From NCBI RefSeq assembly GCF_014202435.1, contig NZ_JACHGU010000005.1:269579-333578 (forward strand): a stretch of 64,000 nucleotides of DNA, in the 5' to 3' direction. Below are positions 35,850 to 47,473 of the stretch, piece after piece. Numbering within the stretch: position 1 is the stretch's first letter; every line of letters starts with the position of its first letter. This DNA is from Pseudoxanthomonas broegbernensis. Lineage in GTDB: Bacteria > Pseudomonadota > Gammaproteobacteria > Xanthomonadales > Xanthomonadaceae. The notes under the pieces are model-generated. The model worked only from the letters and a program-made list of their open reading frames with translations. It was not told the origin of the DNA and ran no database searches. Made by a program: the position numbers and the translations under genes.

Positions 35850-36662
35850 ATGAAAACGCGCCTGAGCCTGATCCTGCCGCTGCTGCTGAGCCTGGCCGCC
35901 TGTTCCGGCGCGCAGGCCCCACCCCCGGCCGCGCAGGACACCGCCGCGCCCGTCGAGACGCAGGACGCCGCGCCGGCGGCCCAGGCCGATGCGGACACCG
36001 CCCCCGAGGCGACCGATGCCGCCGAGGCCGGCGCCGGGGAGGCCGGCGAAGCGGCCCCCCTGGCGCCGCGACCGCCCAGCGGACCGGCTCCGGTGGCCGG
36101 GGTGGACTACGTGGAGATCGCCAACGGCCAGCCGTTCCAGCCGGCGGCCGGCAAGATCGAGGTGGCCGAGGTGTTCGGCTACACCTGCCCGCACTGCGCC
36201 CAGTTCGAGCCGGTGCTCAACGCATGGAAGCGGCGCCAGCCGGCCGACGTGGAGGTGATCGCGGTGCCGGCCGCGTTCGGCGGCTTCTGGACCCCGTACG
36301 CGCGCGCCTTCTACACCGCCGAGGCGCTGGGCGTGCTGGCGCAGAGCCACGACGCCATGTTCGCGGCCATCCACCTGCAGCGCAGCCTGCCGGTGAACCC
36401 CAACGTCGGCGCCGAGCAGTTGGCCCCGTTCTACGCCCGCTACGGCGTGGACGCCAAGCGCTTCGCCGATACCTTCAACAGCTTCGGCGTGGACGCCAAG
36501 ATCAACCGCGCCCGCCAGTTCGCGTCCAAGTCGAAGATCGAAGGCACCCCGTCGCTGGTGGTCGCCGGCAAGTACACCATCACGGTGGACCAGCAGGGTT
36601 TCGACAAGATGCTCAACACCGCCGAATGGCTGATCGCCCAGGAGCGCGGCGGCACGCGCTGA
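35850..36662 (+). CDS. dsbA: DsbA-family lipoprotein (2)
   Basis: A 270-residue paralogue of the preceding gene. The signal ends in lipobox L-A-A-C-S (about residue 18), followed by an about 60-residue Ala/Asp/Glu/Pro-rich tether, then a DsbA domain with FGYTCPHCAQFEP and IEGTPSLVVAG. The lipid anchor and acidic tether distinguish it from the soluble copy. It may serve a subset of substrates near the membrane. Confidence 0.92.
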   Translation: MKTRLSLILPLLLSLAACSGAQAPPPAAQDTAAPVETQDAAPAAQADADTAPEATDAAEAGAGEAGEAAPLAPRPPSGPAPVAGVDYVEIANGQPFQPAAGKIEVAEVFGYTCPHCAQFEPVLNAWKRRQPADVEVIAVPAAFGGFWTPYARAFYTAEALGVLAQSHDAMFAAIHLQRSLPVNPNVGAEQLAPFYARYGVDAKRFADTFNSFGVDAKINRARQFASKSKIEGTPSLVVAGKYTITVDQQGFDKMLNTAEWLIAQERGGTR

Positions 36663-36686
36663 GCGCGCCACACCCCCCACGCACGC

Positions 36687-37508
36687 ATGGACACCCTCCC
36701 CCCCACCTTCGAATCGTCGGCCGACGCGCTCCTGGCCGACGCGGCATCGGGCACGCGCACCCTGCGCATGCTCAGCGCCAACATCCAGGCCGGCTCAAGC
36801 ACCCGCCGCTACAGCGACTACCTGACCCGCAGTTGGTCGCACGCGCTGCCGTCGGGGAGCAAGCGCAGCAGCCTGGACGTGATCGCGCAACTGGCCGCCG
36901 GGCACGACATCGTCGGCCTGCAGGAAAGCGACCCGGGCAGCCTGCGCTCGGGCTTCACCAACCAGACCCGCTACCTGGCCCAGCGCGCCGGCTTCCACTA
37001 CTGGACCCACCAGCCCAACCGCAGCGTCGGCGGCGTGGCCTCCAGCGCCAACGGCCTGCTCAGCCGGCTGGAACCGGTGAAGACGGTCGAGCACGCGCTG
37101 CCCGGCCGGATCAAGGGCCGCGGCGTGCTGCTGGCGCACTTCGGCGACGACCGCCAGGGCCTCACCGTGGCGGTGGCGCACCTGTCGCTGGGGGCCAAGT
37201 CGCGCCTGGTGCAGTTGTCCTTCATCGCCGAGGTGCTGAAGGACCATCCCAACACGGTGCTGATGGGCGACTTCAACTGCCTGGCCGACCAGCCGGAGAT
37301 GAACGTCCTGTACCGCAACACGGGGCTGCGCCCGCCCGAGTGCGCGGTGCCGACCTTCCCGAGCTGGAAGCCGCAGCGGGCGATCGACCACATCCTGATC
37401 AGCGGCCAGTTGCGCTGCGCCGGCGCGCGCGCCCTGCCGGCCGCGTTCTCCGACCACCTGGCGCTGGCGATGGATATCGACGTGCCGGAGGCGGCGCTGC
37501 GGAGCTGA
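36687..37508 (+). CDS. Endonuclease/exonuclease/phosphatase family protein
   Basis: A 273-residue protein of the EEP fold. RMLSANIQAG and DIVGLQESD (catalytic Glu), LMGDFNCLADQPEMN, RAIDHILISG and FSDHLAL cover the metal-binding and catalytic residues. No signal peptide. The substrate (nucleic acid, phosphoinositide or other phosphodiester) cannot be told from sequence. It follows dsbA2 after 24 bases and may be co-transcribed. Confidence 0.88.
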   Translation: MDTLPPTFESSADALLADAASGTRTLRMLSANIQAGSSTRRYSDYLTRSWSHALPSGSKRSSLDVIAQLAAGHDIVGLQESDPGSLRSGFTNQTRYLAQRAGFHYWTHQPNRSVGGVASSANGLLSRLEPVKTVEHALPGRIKGRGVLLAHFGDDRQGLTVAVAHLSLGAKSRLVQLSFIAEVLKDHPNTVLMGDFNCLADQPEMNVLYRNTGLRPPECAVPTFPSWKPQRAIDHILISGQLRCAGARALPAAFSDHLALAMDIDVPEAALRS

Positions 37509-37787
37509 GGGCGCGACGCCCCTCACGGGAGTGAAGCGCCGCCCGCCTGCTTCCCTTTTTTCGGCGAAGCCGAAGAGAGGGGGCATGGCCGTTTCCCTGA
37601 CCGCATCAAGCGGAGCGGCTTCGGAAGGGGCCCCCGTCCGGAACTATGAAGCTCGACGGCGTTGCTGTTGCCGTTCGACGGCCCGCGTAGATGTACATGC
37701 CTGGCGGTCGCGCCCAAGGCGCCCCTACAAGAAGCAGCGCAAGAGGCACACGGATGGCCCCGGAGAGGAGTGAAACCCCCCTGGCGC

Positions 37788-38564
37788 TCAGAACCCGTAG
37801 CGCAGGAAGCCGCCGTCCACCGCGATGCATTCGCCGGTGACATAGGCCGCCGCCGGCAGGCACAGGAAGGCGACCGCGCCGGCCACTTCCTCCGGCTCGC
37901 CGATCCGGCGCATCGGGGTGCGTTCCAGGACTTCGTCGTAGTAGTCCGGGTCCGACAGCGGGCCGGAGGTGCGGCGGGTGCGGATGTACCACGGCGCCAC
38001 CGCGTTGACCCGGATGCCGTCGGCCGCCCATTCGCAAGCCAGGTTGCGGGTCATCTGGTGCAGCGCGGCCTTGGTCATGCCGTAGACCACGCCGCTGCGC
38101 ACGTGGGTCAGGCCGGAGACGCTGCCGACGTTGACGATGCACGAGGCCGGGTGCCGCGCCAGCAGCGGGTGCGCGTAGCGCGACAGCTCGAAGGCCGAGA
38201 ACAGGTTGGTCTCGAAGATCGAGCGCCATTCGTCCTCGGTGTAGTCCACCGCCGCCTTGGTGGCGTTGGCGCCGGCGTTGTTGACCAGGACGTGCAGGCC
38301 GTCGCCCTGGTCCTCGGCCCAGTCCAGGATCGCCTGGCGGTCGTCGTCGTCGGCCACGTCCGCGGCCATGGCCTGGACGTCCCGCGCCGGATGGCGGTCG
38401 GCCAGTTCGTCGCGCGCCTGCTGCAAGGCGTCCTCGCCGCGCGCGACCAGCAGCAGGTCCGCGCCCAGCGCGGCCAGCTCGTGCGCGATCGCAAGGCCGA
38501 TGCCGGCGCTCGCCCCGGTCACCAGCGCCAGTCTTCCGTCCAGCCGCCAACGGTTGCCGTCCAT
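37788..38564 (-). CDS. SDR family oxidoreductase (tropinone reductase-like)
   Basis: A 258-residue short-chain dehydrogenase. Cofactor loop TGASAGIGLAIAHELA, NNAGAN, and the catalytic S...Y-G-M-T-K motif. PWYIRTRRTSGPLSDPDYYDEV is typical of the tropinone reductase-like/3-oxoacyl-ACP reductase branch. The substrate is not known. The 279-base region before it (37509-37787) shows REP-like stretches but no gene I can support. Confidence 0.9.
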   Translation of the reverse strand: MDGNRWRLDGRLALVTGASAGIGLAIAHELAALGADLLLVARGEDALQQARDELADRHPARDVQAMAADVADDDDRQAILDWAEDQGDGLHVLVNNAGANATKAAVDYTEDEWRSIFETNLFSAFELSRYAHPLLARHPASCIVNVGSVSGLTHVRSGVVYGMTKAALHQMTRNLACEWAADGIRVNAVAPWYIRTRRTSGPLSDPDYYDEVLERTPMRRIGEPEEVAGAVAFLCLPAAAYVTGECIAVDGGFLRYGF

Positions 38565-38606
38565 GGGGCGTAGGATACCTTCCGGTCCCATCGACGGAGC
38601 GAACCG

Positions 38607-38846
38607 ATGCATCGACTCATCCGTGCCCGTCCCTGCCTGGGCGTCGCCGCGGCGCTGTGCGCCATCGTCCTGGCCGGGTGCCGCCCCGAGCCGCCGCCGA
38701 CCGAGCAGCCGCCGGAGCCGCAGGCGCATACCGAACTGCGCGATGCGATCCAGGCGCCGCAGCACAAGGCCGCCGCGGTCGAGGACGCGCTGCAGCAAGG
38801 CGCCGCCAGCCAGCGCGCGCAGATCGACGCGGCCGAGGGCGGCTGA
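38607..38846 (+). CDS. Small lipoprotein, 79 residues
   Basis: The signal ends in lipobox L-A-G-C-R at residues 22-26. The mature part is 54 residues, Pro/Glu/Gln-rich at the start and helical at the end (HTELRDAIQAPQHKAAAVED). Divergent from the SDR. No recognised family. Confidence 0.7.
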   Translation: MHRLIRARPCLGVAAALCAIVLAGCRPEPPPTEQPPEPQAHTELRDAIQAPQHKAAAVEDALQQGAASQRAQIDAAEGG

Positions 38847-38878
38847 CGACGCGCCCGGTTCCACCGCCGCTTCTTGCG

Positions 38879-38920
38879 GGAGCCGGCTTCCGCTGGCGAC
38901 ATCCCGGAGGTCCATGGAAG
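38879..38920. repeat. REP-like sequence
   Basis: GGGAGCCGGCTTCCGCTGGC and continuation, a relative of the element at 30797. The surrounding 38847-39031 holds no gene. Confidence 0.5.
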
Positions 38921-39031
38921 GCGGCCATGCGCGCAGGGCGGTCGCCGGCGGTACCCGGCTCCTGCATCAAAGCACCGCGGCTGGCCGTGCTACGCCCGCG
39001 CAAGCGGGCGCTCCGCCGGCACGATGCCGCG

Positions 39032-40936
39032 CTACAGCCCGCAGAAACAGTAGGCCAGCGACTTCACCGGCGCGCCGTCGCGGTCCTTGAGCGCGCGCTC
39101 GACGAAACGCAGTTGCGCCTCGGTCTCCGGCATGGCGCGGGCCAGCGCGGCGCGGGCCAGGCCCGAGTCCTGCAGCAGCGCCGCGCCCAGGCGGCTGCCG
39201 GCGAAGCCGGACATGAACTGCGCGAACGGCGTGGCCGCCTTCTCGATGTAGTGCACCCGGTACTTGCCCTTCTCGCCCAGCTTGGCGCGCGCGGCGGCAT
39301 CGGCGACGGCATCGGCCAGGCCGCCCAGCGCGTCGACCAGGCCGCGTTCCTTGGCCTGCGCGCCGCTCCACACCCGGCCGCGGGCGACCTCGTCGACCGC
39401 CTCCACCGGCTTGCCGCGCGCGGCGGCGACCTTGCCGGTGAAGTCGGCGTAGCCCTTGTCGATCACCGCCTGGATCACCTGGCCCACCGCCGGGTCCAGC
39501 GGCCGGGTCACGTCGAAGGCGCCGGCGAAGCGGGTGGTGCCCACGCCGTCGGTGTGCACGCCGATCTTGTCCAGGGTGCGGGTGAAGTTGGGGATCAGGC
39601 CGAAGATGCCGATCGAACCGGTGATCGTGGACGGGTCGGCATAGATGCGGTCGGCGTTCATGCTGATCCAGTAGCCGCCGGACGCGGCCAGGTCGCCCAT
39701 CGACACCACCACCGGCTTGCCGGCCTCCTTCAGCAGCTCGACCTCGCGGCGGATCTGCTCGGAGGCAAACACCTCGCCGCCGGGCGAGTCCACGCGCAGC
39801 ACCACGGCCTTGACGTGCTCGTCCTCGCGCGCCTGGCGCAGCAGCGCCGAAGTCGACTCGCCGCCGATGCGGCCGGCCGGCTGGTCGCCGCCGGTGATCT
39901 CGCCCTCGGCCACCACCACCGCCACCTGCGGGCGCTTGTCGATGGGCAGGCGCCGGGCATCGAGCTGCTGCAGGTAGCCGCCCAGGCCGATGCTGCGGAA
40001 GCCCAGGTCCGAATCCTCGTCGGCCACGCCGCGCTCGGCCATCAGCGCCATGACCTGCTCGCGGGTCATCAGGCCGTCGACCAGCTTCTGCTCCAGCGCA
40101 TACCTGGCCAGGTCGCCGCCGGCGGCGGCGATGCCGGCCGGCAGGTCCTCGATGCCGGCCGCCAGCCGCGCGGCGTCGAGCTTGCGCGCGGCGGCGACGT
40201 CGCCCAGGTAGCGCTGCCACAGGTCGTTCATCCAGTACAGGTCCGCTTCCTTGGACTCGGGCGAGGCCGCGTCGAGGATGTAGGGCTCGGCCGCGGACTT
40301 GTACTCGCCCACCCGGAACAGGTGCACGTCCACGCCCAGCTTTTCCTGCAGGCCCTGGCGGTAGTACTGGCGGTAGCGGCCCAGGCCCTCCAGCAGCATG
40401 CCGCCCATGGGGTCCAGGTAGATCTCGTCGGCCTGCGCCAGCAGCAGGTATTGCGACTGGCCGATGCCCTCGCCGAAGCCCACCACCTGCTTGCCGGCCG
40501 CGCGCAGCCCGGCCAGCGCGGCGGAAAGCTCGCGCAGCGAGGCGTAGCCGGAGGGCTGCAGCTTGTCCAGTTGCAGCAGCACGCGCTCGATGTGCTTGTC
40601 TTCCTTGGCCGCCTCGATCGCGCGCAGCAGGTCGCGCAGTTGCACCTCGTCGGCCGAGTCGTCGCCCAGCGCCTTGGCCAGCGCGCGGGTCACCGGGTCG
40701 GCGGTGAACTGCTCCACCAGCCGCCCTTCCGGCGCGATCACCAGGGTGGTGCGCTCGGTCAGCGGCTTGACCCCGCTGCCGCGGCCGACCGCGGCCACGA
40801 ACACGATCAGGATCAGGAACAGCAACCCGAAGAACAGCAGGTTCAGGATCAGCCGGCGGGTGAAGTTCATCACGTCCCACAGCCCGACGAAGAAGGCGGC
40901 AATGGGATTGCGGCGGGGCAGCGGCGGCGGGTTCAT
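39032..40936 (-). CDS. sppA: Signal peptide peptidase SppA, 67 kDa type
   Basis: A 634-residue inner-membrane serine protease that clears cleaved signal peptides. Membrane anchor about residues 28-50. The catalytic dyad is Lys213 (GEYKSAAEP) in the first half and Ser419 (GDLAASGGYW) in the second half, as in E. coli SppA. Two tandem protease domains, full length. Confidence 0.95.
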   Translation of the reverse strand: MNPPPLPRRNPIAAFFVGLWDVMNFTRRLILNLLFFGLLFLILIVFVAAVGRGSGVKPLTERTTLVIAPEGRLVEQFTADPVTRALAKALGDDSADEVQLRDLLRAIEAAKEDKHIERVLLQLDKLQPSGYASLRELSAALAGLRAAGKQVVGFGEGIGQSQYLLLAQADEIYLDPMGGMLLEGLGRYRQYYRQGLQEKLGVDVHLFRVGEYKSAAEPYILDAASPESKEADLYWMNDLWQRYLGDVAAARKLDAARLAAGIEDLPAGIAAAGGDLARYALEQKLVDGLMTREQVMALMAERGVADEDSDLGFRSIGLGGYLQQLDARRLPIDKRPQVAVVVAEGEITGGDQPAGRIGGESTSALLRQAREDEHVKAVVLRVDSPGGEVFASEQIRREVELLKEAGKPVVVSMGDLAASGGYWISMNADRIYADPSTITGSIGIFGLIPNFTRTLDKIGVHTDGVGTTRFAGAFDVTRPLDPAVGQVIQAVIDKGYADFTGKVAAARGKPVEAVDEVARGRVWSGAQAKERGLVDALGGLADAVADAAARAKLGEKGKYRVHYIEKAATPFAQFMSGFAGSRLGAALLQDSGLARAALARAMPETEAQLRFVERALKDRDGAPVKSLAYCFCGL

Positions 40937-41009
40937 CTGGGGCTCCTGCGGGCGACGACGGGCGTTCCTGGGTTCTTGCGATGCAGCATACCGGCAGCGG
41001 GGACGGGTT

Positions 41010-42416
41010 TCATGCGCCTGAAGTCACCGTGCCGGAAGGTGCGGGGCCGGGCATGGGCACGGGCGCGGGGAGGCGCCGCAGGCTGTACGCCAGGCGCCAG
41101 CCCATCAGCACCGCGGCGGCGGCCAGGCCCACGGTCAGCCCGGCCCACATGCCCTGCGGGCCGCCGCCCAGGCCCAGGCCCAGCCAGGCGCCCAGCGGCA
41201 TGCCCAGGCCCCAGTACGAGGCCATCGCCAGGAACATCGGCACCCGGGTATCGCGCAGGCCGCGCAGGGCGCCGGCGGACATCACCTGGATGCCGTCCGG
41301 GAACTGGAACGCGGCCGCGTACAGCAGCAGGACCGAGGCCAGCGCGGCCACCGCCGCGTCGCGGGTGTACACCGCCACGATGGCGTCGTGGCCCAGCAGC
41401 AACAGCAGCGCCGACAGGGTCTGGGTGGCCAGCACGATGACGTAGCCGGCGCGCGCGGCGCGGCGCACGCCATCCGGGTCGCCGCTGCCCAGGGCGCGGC
41501 CCACCCGCACCGTGGTCGCCTCGGCCAGGCCCATGGGCACCATGAAGCACAGTGCGGCCACGTTGATCGCGATCTGGTGCGCGGCCGCCGGCACCTCGCC
41601 CAGCCGTGCGATCAGCAGCGCGGTGACGATGAACAACCCGCCTTCCATCAGCACCGTGATCCCGATGGGCAGCCCGGTGGCCAGCAGCGCGCCGATCACG
41701 CGCGGGCGCGGCGCCTCCAGGCGCGCGAACAGCGCCAGCGGCGCGAACCGCCGCGAACGCGCCAGGTAGGCGGCGAACGCCAGCGCCTGCAGCCACATCA
41801 CCGTGGCCGAGGCCGCGCCCAGGCCGGCCGCGCCCATTTCCGGCAGCGGCCCGGCGCCGAAGGTCAGCGCCCCGCCCAGCGGCGCCAGCACCGCCAGCCC
41901 GCCGAAGCCCAGCAGCATGGTCGGCAAGGTCCAGTGCAAGCCCTCGCTGAGGTAGCGCATGCAGAAGAACAGGATCAGCGCCGGCACGCCCCAGCGCACC
42001 GCGTGCGCGAACGCCACCGCGCCGGGAACGATGTCCGGGGCGATGCCGAACGCGCCCAGCGCCAGCGGCACCGCGCTCAGGAACGCGAACATCAGCGCGC
42101 CCAGCCCCAGTCCCAGCCACAGCGCCTGGCGGAACAGCGGCGCGATCTCGTGGCGGCGCCCGGCGCCGTCCAGTTGCGAGACCGAGGCGGTCAGCGCGAT
42201 CAGGGTGCCGATGGGCACCATCATCGGCAGCCACAGCAGCGCGGTGCCCACCGTCACCGAGGCCAGGGTGCGGGTGCCGTGGTGGCCGGCGATGACGTTG
42301 TCGACGAAGTTGATCAGGCCGGTGGACACGTGGCCCAGCACCAGCGGCAGGCCGAGCGTGGCGGTGGCGCGCAGTTCGTGGCGCAGGCGCGGCGCCGGCG
42401 GGGCGGGCGGATTCAT
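41010..42416 (-). CDS. norM: MATE family efflux transporter NorM
   Basis: A 468-residue protein with 12 hydrophobic helices. LPLVLGHVSTGLINFVDNVI in helix 1, and AGAAALRGLRDT-like family motif around residues 370-380 (SAGALRGLRDTRVPMF). Cation/drug antiport. Not linked to an obvious regulator. Confidence 0.9.
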   Translation of the reverse strand: MNPPAPPAPRLRHELRATATLGLPLVLGHVSTGLINFVDNVIAGHHGTRTLASVTVGTALLWLPMMVPIGTLIALTASVSQLDGAGRRHEIAPLFRQALWLGLGLGALMFAFLSAVPLALGAFGIAPDIVPGAVAFAHAVRWGVPALILFFCMRYLSEGLHWTLPTMLLGFGGLAVLAPLGGALTFGAGPLPEMGAAGLGAASATVMWLQALAFAAYLARSRRFAPLALFARLEAPRPRVIGALLATGLPIGITVLMEGGLFIVTALLIARLGEVPAAAHQIAINVAALCFMVPMGLAEATTVRVGRALGSGDPDGVRRAARAGYVIVLATQTLSALLLLLGHDAIVAVYTRDAAVAALASVLLLYAAAFQFPDGIQVMSAGALRGLRDTRVPMFLAMASYWGLGMPLGAWLGLGLGGGPQGMWAGLTVGLAAAAVLMGWRLAYSLRRLPAPVPMPGPAPSGTVTSGA

Positions 42417-42504
42417 CGAGGGGAGGGCCGAGGAACGCGACGGCGGGGCGCGGCGGCGCCGGTACGGGTCGCGAAGGTGCGCGATTCTACCCGCACGATG
42501 GTGT

Positions 42505-43863
42505 TCAGTGCCCGCCTTGCCGCTCCAGCCAGGCGTCCCATTGCGCCGCCGGCCGCGCCAGCAGCTCGCGGCGCAACCGGTCGCGCGCGGAGGGCGGCGC
42601 CAGCCGTGCCAGCTCCGCCAGCCGGGCGCGCTGGGCCGGTGTCATCGCCTTCAGCGCGGCCAGCAGCGGCTCGCGCTCGTCGGCGGCGACGTAGCCGAGC
42701 AGGGGATGCAGCGCGGCGTAGTCCGCGCCCAGCGCCGGTCCCAGCCGCCAGCCACGGCGCTCCACCTCGTCCAGTGCCCCGAAGCGCGCCTGCAGGGCGG
42801 CGCGCTCGGCCTCGGGAAGGGCCTCCAGGGCCACGGCCGCCTCGCGCAGGCGCGCCTGTTCGCTCGGGTCGAGGCCTTGCCAGGCGGCCCGGCGCGCGGC
42901 GGCGCCAGCGGCGCCCGGCGGGTCGATGTCCATGGCCGGCACGGCCTGGCCGGCGTCGCGCTCGATCCGGGGCGCCGGCGCCCCGGCCACGTACCAGGAC
43001 AGCAGTTCGAGGGCGTCCACCACGGGATCGGCGAGCGTGGCCACCGCTGTCGGGGACCGGCCGGCCCCCGGGTCGGCAATGGATGCGGCGCCGGGCGCTT
43101 CCGGCAAGGGTTCGACGAGGATGGGACCGGGGTCGTGGATGCCCGGTTCCTCGGGTTCGGCCTGGGTGACCGGCGCCTCGGCGGGACCGGCGCCCGGCAT
43201 GCGTTCCCACCAGGTGGCGGCCAGGGCGGCGGCGCAGGCCGACGCGACCAGCAACGCCCAGCGCCAGCGCCGGTCGGGCGACGCGGTCGGGCGCGACGGT
43301 CCGGGCGGCGCGGCGGCGCGGCCGGATGGCGGACCAGCGCCGGCCAGGGCCGCCTCGCGCAACTCGGCGATCCGCAACAGCCGGCGCGGCGGCAGCTCGC
43401 GCCCGGCCTGCTGCACGGCCTGGGCCATGCGCTGCCAGGCGGCCGCATCCGCGCCGCCGGCCGCGTCGCGCGGACAGGCCTGGCCCAGCCACTGCCGGTA
43501 GGTTTCCACGGCCAGGTCCAGGGCATCGGCCGCCGAGGCCTCGTCCAGGCCCGCCGCCAGTCGCAGCAGCAGCGCCCGCCGCGGCCCCGGCGCCAGCCCG
43601 GCCAGCCATTCCAGCCCGTCGGGCCATTGCCCGGTGCCTTCCAGCGGGGTGGCCGCCACCAGGCGCCAGAACCGGCCCGGCCAGTGCGCCATCGGCGCGC
43701 GTGCCGCCTGCCCCGCGAAGGCGCGGATGGCGGCGGCCAGGGCCGACCCCGCCGCTTCCGTGCGCCCGCTGTGCAGCCACAGGAACAGCCAGGCACGGCG
43801 CTCGCTGCCGCGCACGAACGCGGCCAGCGCGGCCGGGGCTTCGTCGGTTCTGCTCAAGGCCAT
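42505..43863 (-). CDS. Sigma-like N-terminus with one membrane helix and DUF3106 domain
   Basis: A 452-residue protein. Residues about 20-120 resemble sigma-70 family regions with a helix-turn-helix-like segment (AADALDLAVETYRQWLGQA). A membrane helix at about 201-219 (WALLVASACAAALAATWW) is followed by an Asp/Glu/Pro-rich stretch and, from about 335, a DUF3106-like domain with LPEAERAALQARFGALDEVE and MTPAQRARLAELARL. A regulator anchored in the membrane is an inference. Start MALSRTDEAPAA at 43863; a longer frame upstream lacks support. Confidence 0.65.
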   Translation of the reverse strand: MALSRTDEAPAALAAFVRGSERRAWLFLWLHSGRTEAAGSALAAAIRAFAGQAARAPMAHWPGRFWRLVAATPLEGTGQWPDGLEWLAGLAPGPRRALLLRLAAGLDEASAADALDLAVETYRQWLGQACPRDAAGGADAAAWQRMAQAVQQAGRELPPRRLLRIAELREAALAGAGPPSGRAAAPPGPSRPTASPDRRWRWALLVASACAAALAATWWERMPGAGPAEAPVTQAEPEEPGIHDPGPILVEPLPEAPGAASIADPGAGRSPTAVATLADPVVDALELLSWYVAGAPAPRIERDAGQAVPAMDIDPPGAAGAAARRAAWQGLDPSEQARLREAAVALEALPEAERAALQARFGALDEVERRGWRLGPALGADYAALHPLLGYVAADEREPLLAALKAMTPAQRARLAELARLAPPSARDRLRRELLARPAAQWDAWLERQGGH

Positions 43864-44308
43864 CCCGCGTGCGCAGTCGCCGTCATGGGCGCCGATGATA
43901 CGGCGCGCGCGCCTGCCGGCCCCGGCTTGACACGCCCGCCGCGGCTGTTCCAGCCCGCTGCTGCAAGGCTTGCGCCGGTTCCGGTTGTGCACAGCGTCAT
44001 CGTCGATGACAGCCCGGCGCGCGCACCTACGGCGGACCCTGGACGGCCACCATGTTTCACGGCCAAGTTCATGATTTCAATGGATTTAATTGTGTGGCGC
44101 TTTTTTGACCAACCCGGGTCGCAGGCTTGTATCTGCGTACTTGCGGCGTGAAGCACCGCTTTGATGCACAAGCTTATCCACAGTTGGTGTGGATAAGCAC
44201 GAATCTCCAACCGGGGCCGTGGTTTACATCCCATTTATCAGCCTGACCGCAGCAATGCGACGCAACCGCTTTGCGCCGGTCCCGCACCGCCCCCTTAGAC
44301 TGGCGAGG
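43864..44308. other. Divergent intergenic region before priA, with DnaA boxes
   Basis: 445 bases without a supported gene. An AT-rich patch (44070-44110, ATTTCAATGGATTTAATTG) precedes the DnaA-box palindrome at 44174-44196. A possible priA promoter lies downstream of that. Confidence 0.6.
44174..44196. promoter_or_regulatory. Inverted pair of perfect DnaA boxes
   Basis: TTATCCACA (44174-44182), 5 bases, then TGTGGATAA (44188-44196). Both match the strongest DnaA box exactly and face each other. A weaker box with one mismatch, TGATGCACA, lies at 44162-44170. DnaA control of priA or a DnaA-titrating site is inferred. Confidence 0.7.
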
Positions 44309-46513
<2,205 letters not shown>

Positions 46514-46558
46514 GCGTTCCGCGTGTTCCGCGCGCGCGGAACGAGGCGGCGCGCGCCT

Positions 46559-47380
46559 TCAGTTGCCGTTGCCGCGCGCGCCCTTGGCCTCGGGATGGCG
46601 CCGGTCGCGCACGTAGATGGCCAATTCCTGGCGGCGCACCTCGAACAGGCCAATCGCGGAAATCAGGTCGCTGAGCTTGCGATAGCCGTAGTTGCGCGGA
46701 TCGAACGAGGCGCGGTTGGCGATCTGCTTGCCGACGCCGCCCAGCGACGCCCAGCCATGGTCGTCGGCGCCGGCCTCCACCGCGCTGCGCAGCAGGTTGA
46801 CCAGCTTGGTGTCGCCGCGCAGCTCGGTGCCGGTGCGCGGCTTCAGCGCCGGGGTGCGGGACCCCGCAGCGGCGGCGGCCTGCGCGGCCGCGGCGGACGC
46901 CGGCTCCTGCGCGGGGATCGCCGGCTCGGCGTCCGGCTCCGCCTCGCCCAGGGCTTCCACGTAGGTGAACTGCGAGCATGCGTTGACGAAGGGCAGCGGG
47001 GTCTTCTTCTCGCCGAACCCGTAGACCTTGGCGCCGCCGGTGAGCAGGCGCATCACCAGCGGGGTGAAATCCGCATCCGAGGACACCAGGGCGAACGCAT
47101 CCAGCCGCTCGTGGTGCAGCAGGTCCATCGCGTCGACCACCATCGCCATGTCCGACGCGTTCTTGCCCTTGGAGTAGGCGAACTGCTGGATCGGGCGGAT
47201 CGCGAACTCGTGCAGCACCGCCTCCCAGCTCTTGAGGTTGGGGCTCTTCCAGTTGCCGTAGGCGCGGCGCACGTTGGCCACGCCGTGGCGCGCCACCTCG
47301 GCCAGCACCTCGTCGATCTTCGCCGCCGGCGCGTTGTCGGCATCGATCAGCAGGGCGATGCGGGTTTCCTTCTCGGCCAT
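46559..47380 (-). CDS. NYN domain/LOTUS (OST-HTH) RNA-binding protein
   Basis: A 273-residue protein. Residues 5-150 are a NYN (LabA/DUF88) nuclease-like domain: ALLIDADNAPAAKIDEVL, YSKGKNASDMAMVVDAMDLL and ALVSSDADFTPLVMRL, with the acidic residues for metal. An Ala-rich linker leads to a C-terminal OST-HTH/LOTUS domain (DDHGWASLGGVGKQIANRAS). Predicted RNA-processing or RNA-binding; target unknown. GAGGAAGACC precedes the ATG. Confidence 0.88.
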   Translation of the reverse strand: MAEKETRIALLIDADNAPAAKIDEVLAEVARHGVANVRRAYGNWKSPNLKSWEAVLHEFAIRPIQQFAYSKGKNASDMAMVVDAMDLLHHERLDAFALVSSDADFTPLVMRLLTGGAKVYGFGEKKTPLPFVNACSQFTYVEALGEAEPDAEPAIPAQEPASAAAAQAAAAAGSRTPALKPRTGTELRGDTKLVNLLRSAVEAGADDHGWASLGGVGKQIANRASFDPRNYGYRKLSDLISAIGLFEVRRQELAIYVRDRRHPEAKGARGNGN

Positions 47381-47473
47381 GGTCTTCCTCCGTGGATGGG
47401 CGCGTCGCGCGCACCGCCGCAGTGTCGCATGGCAGGGTCGGCGCACGGACCGCGCGCGTGCCAGAATCGGCCC

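Noticed and set aside
44070..44200. Replication origin oriC
   Set aside because: There are two perfect and one weak DnaA boxes but no dnaA, rpmH or parAB nearby, and too few boxes for a typical oriC.
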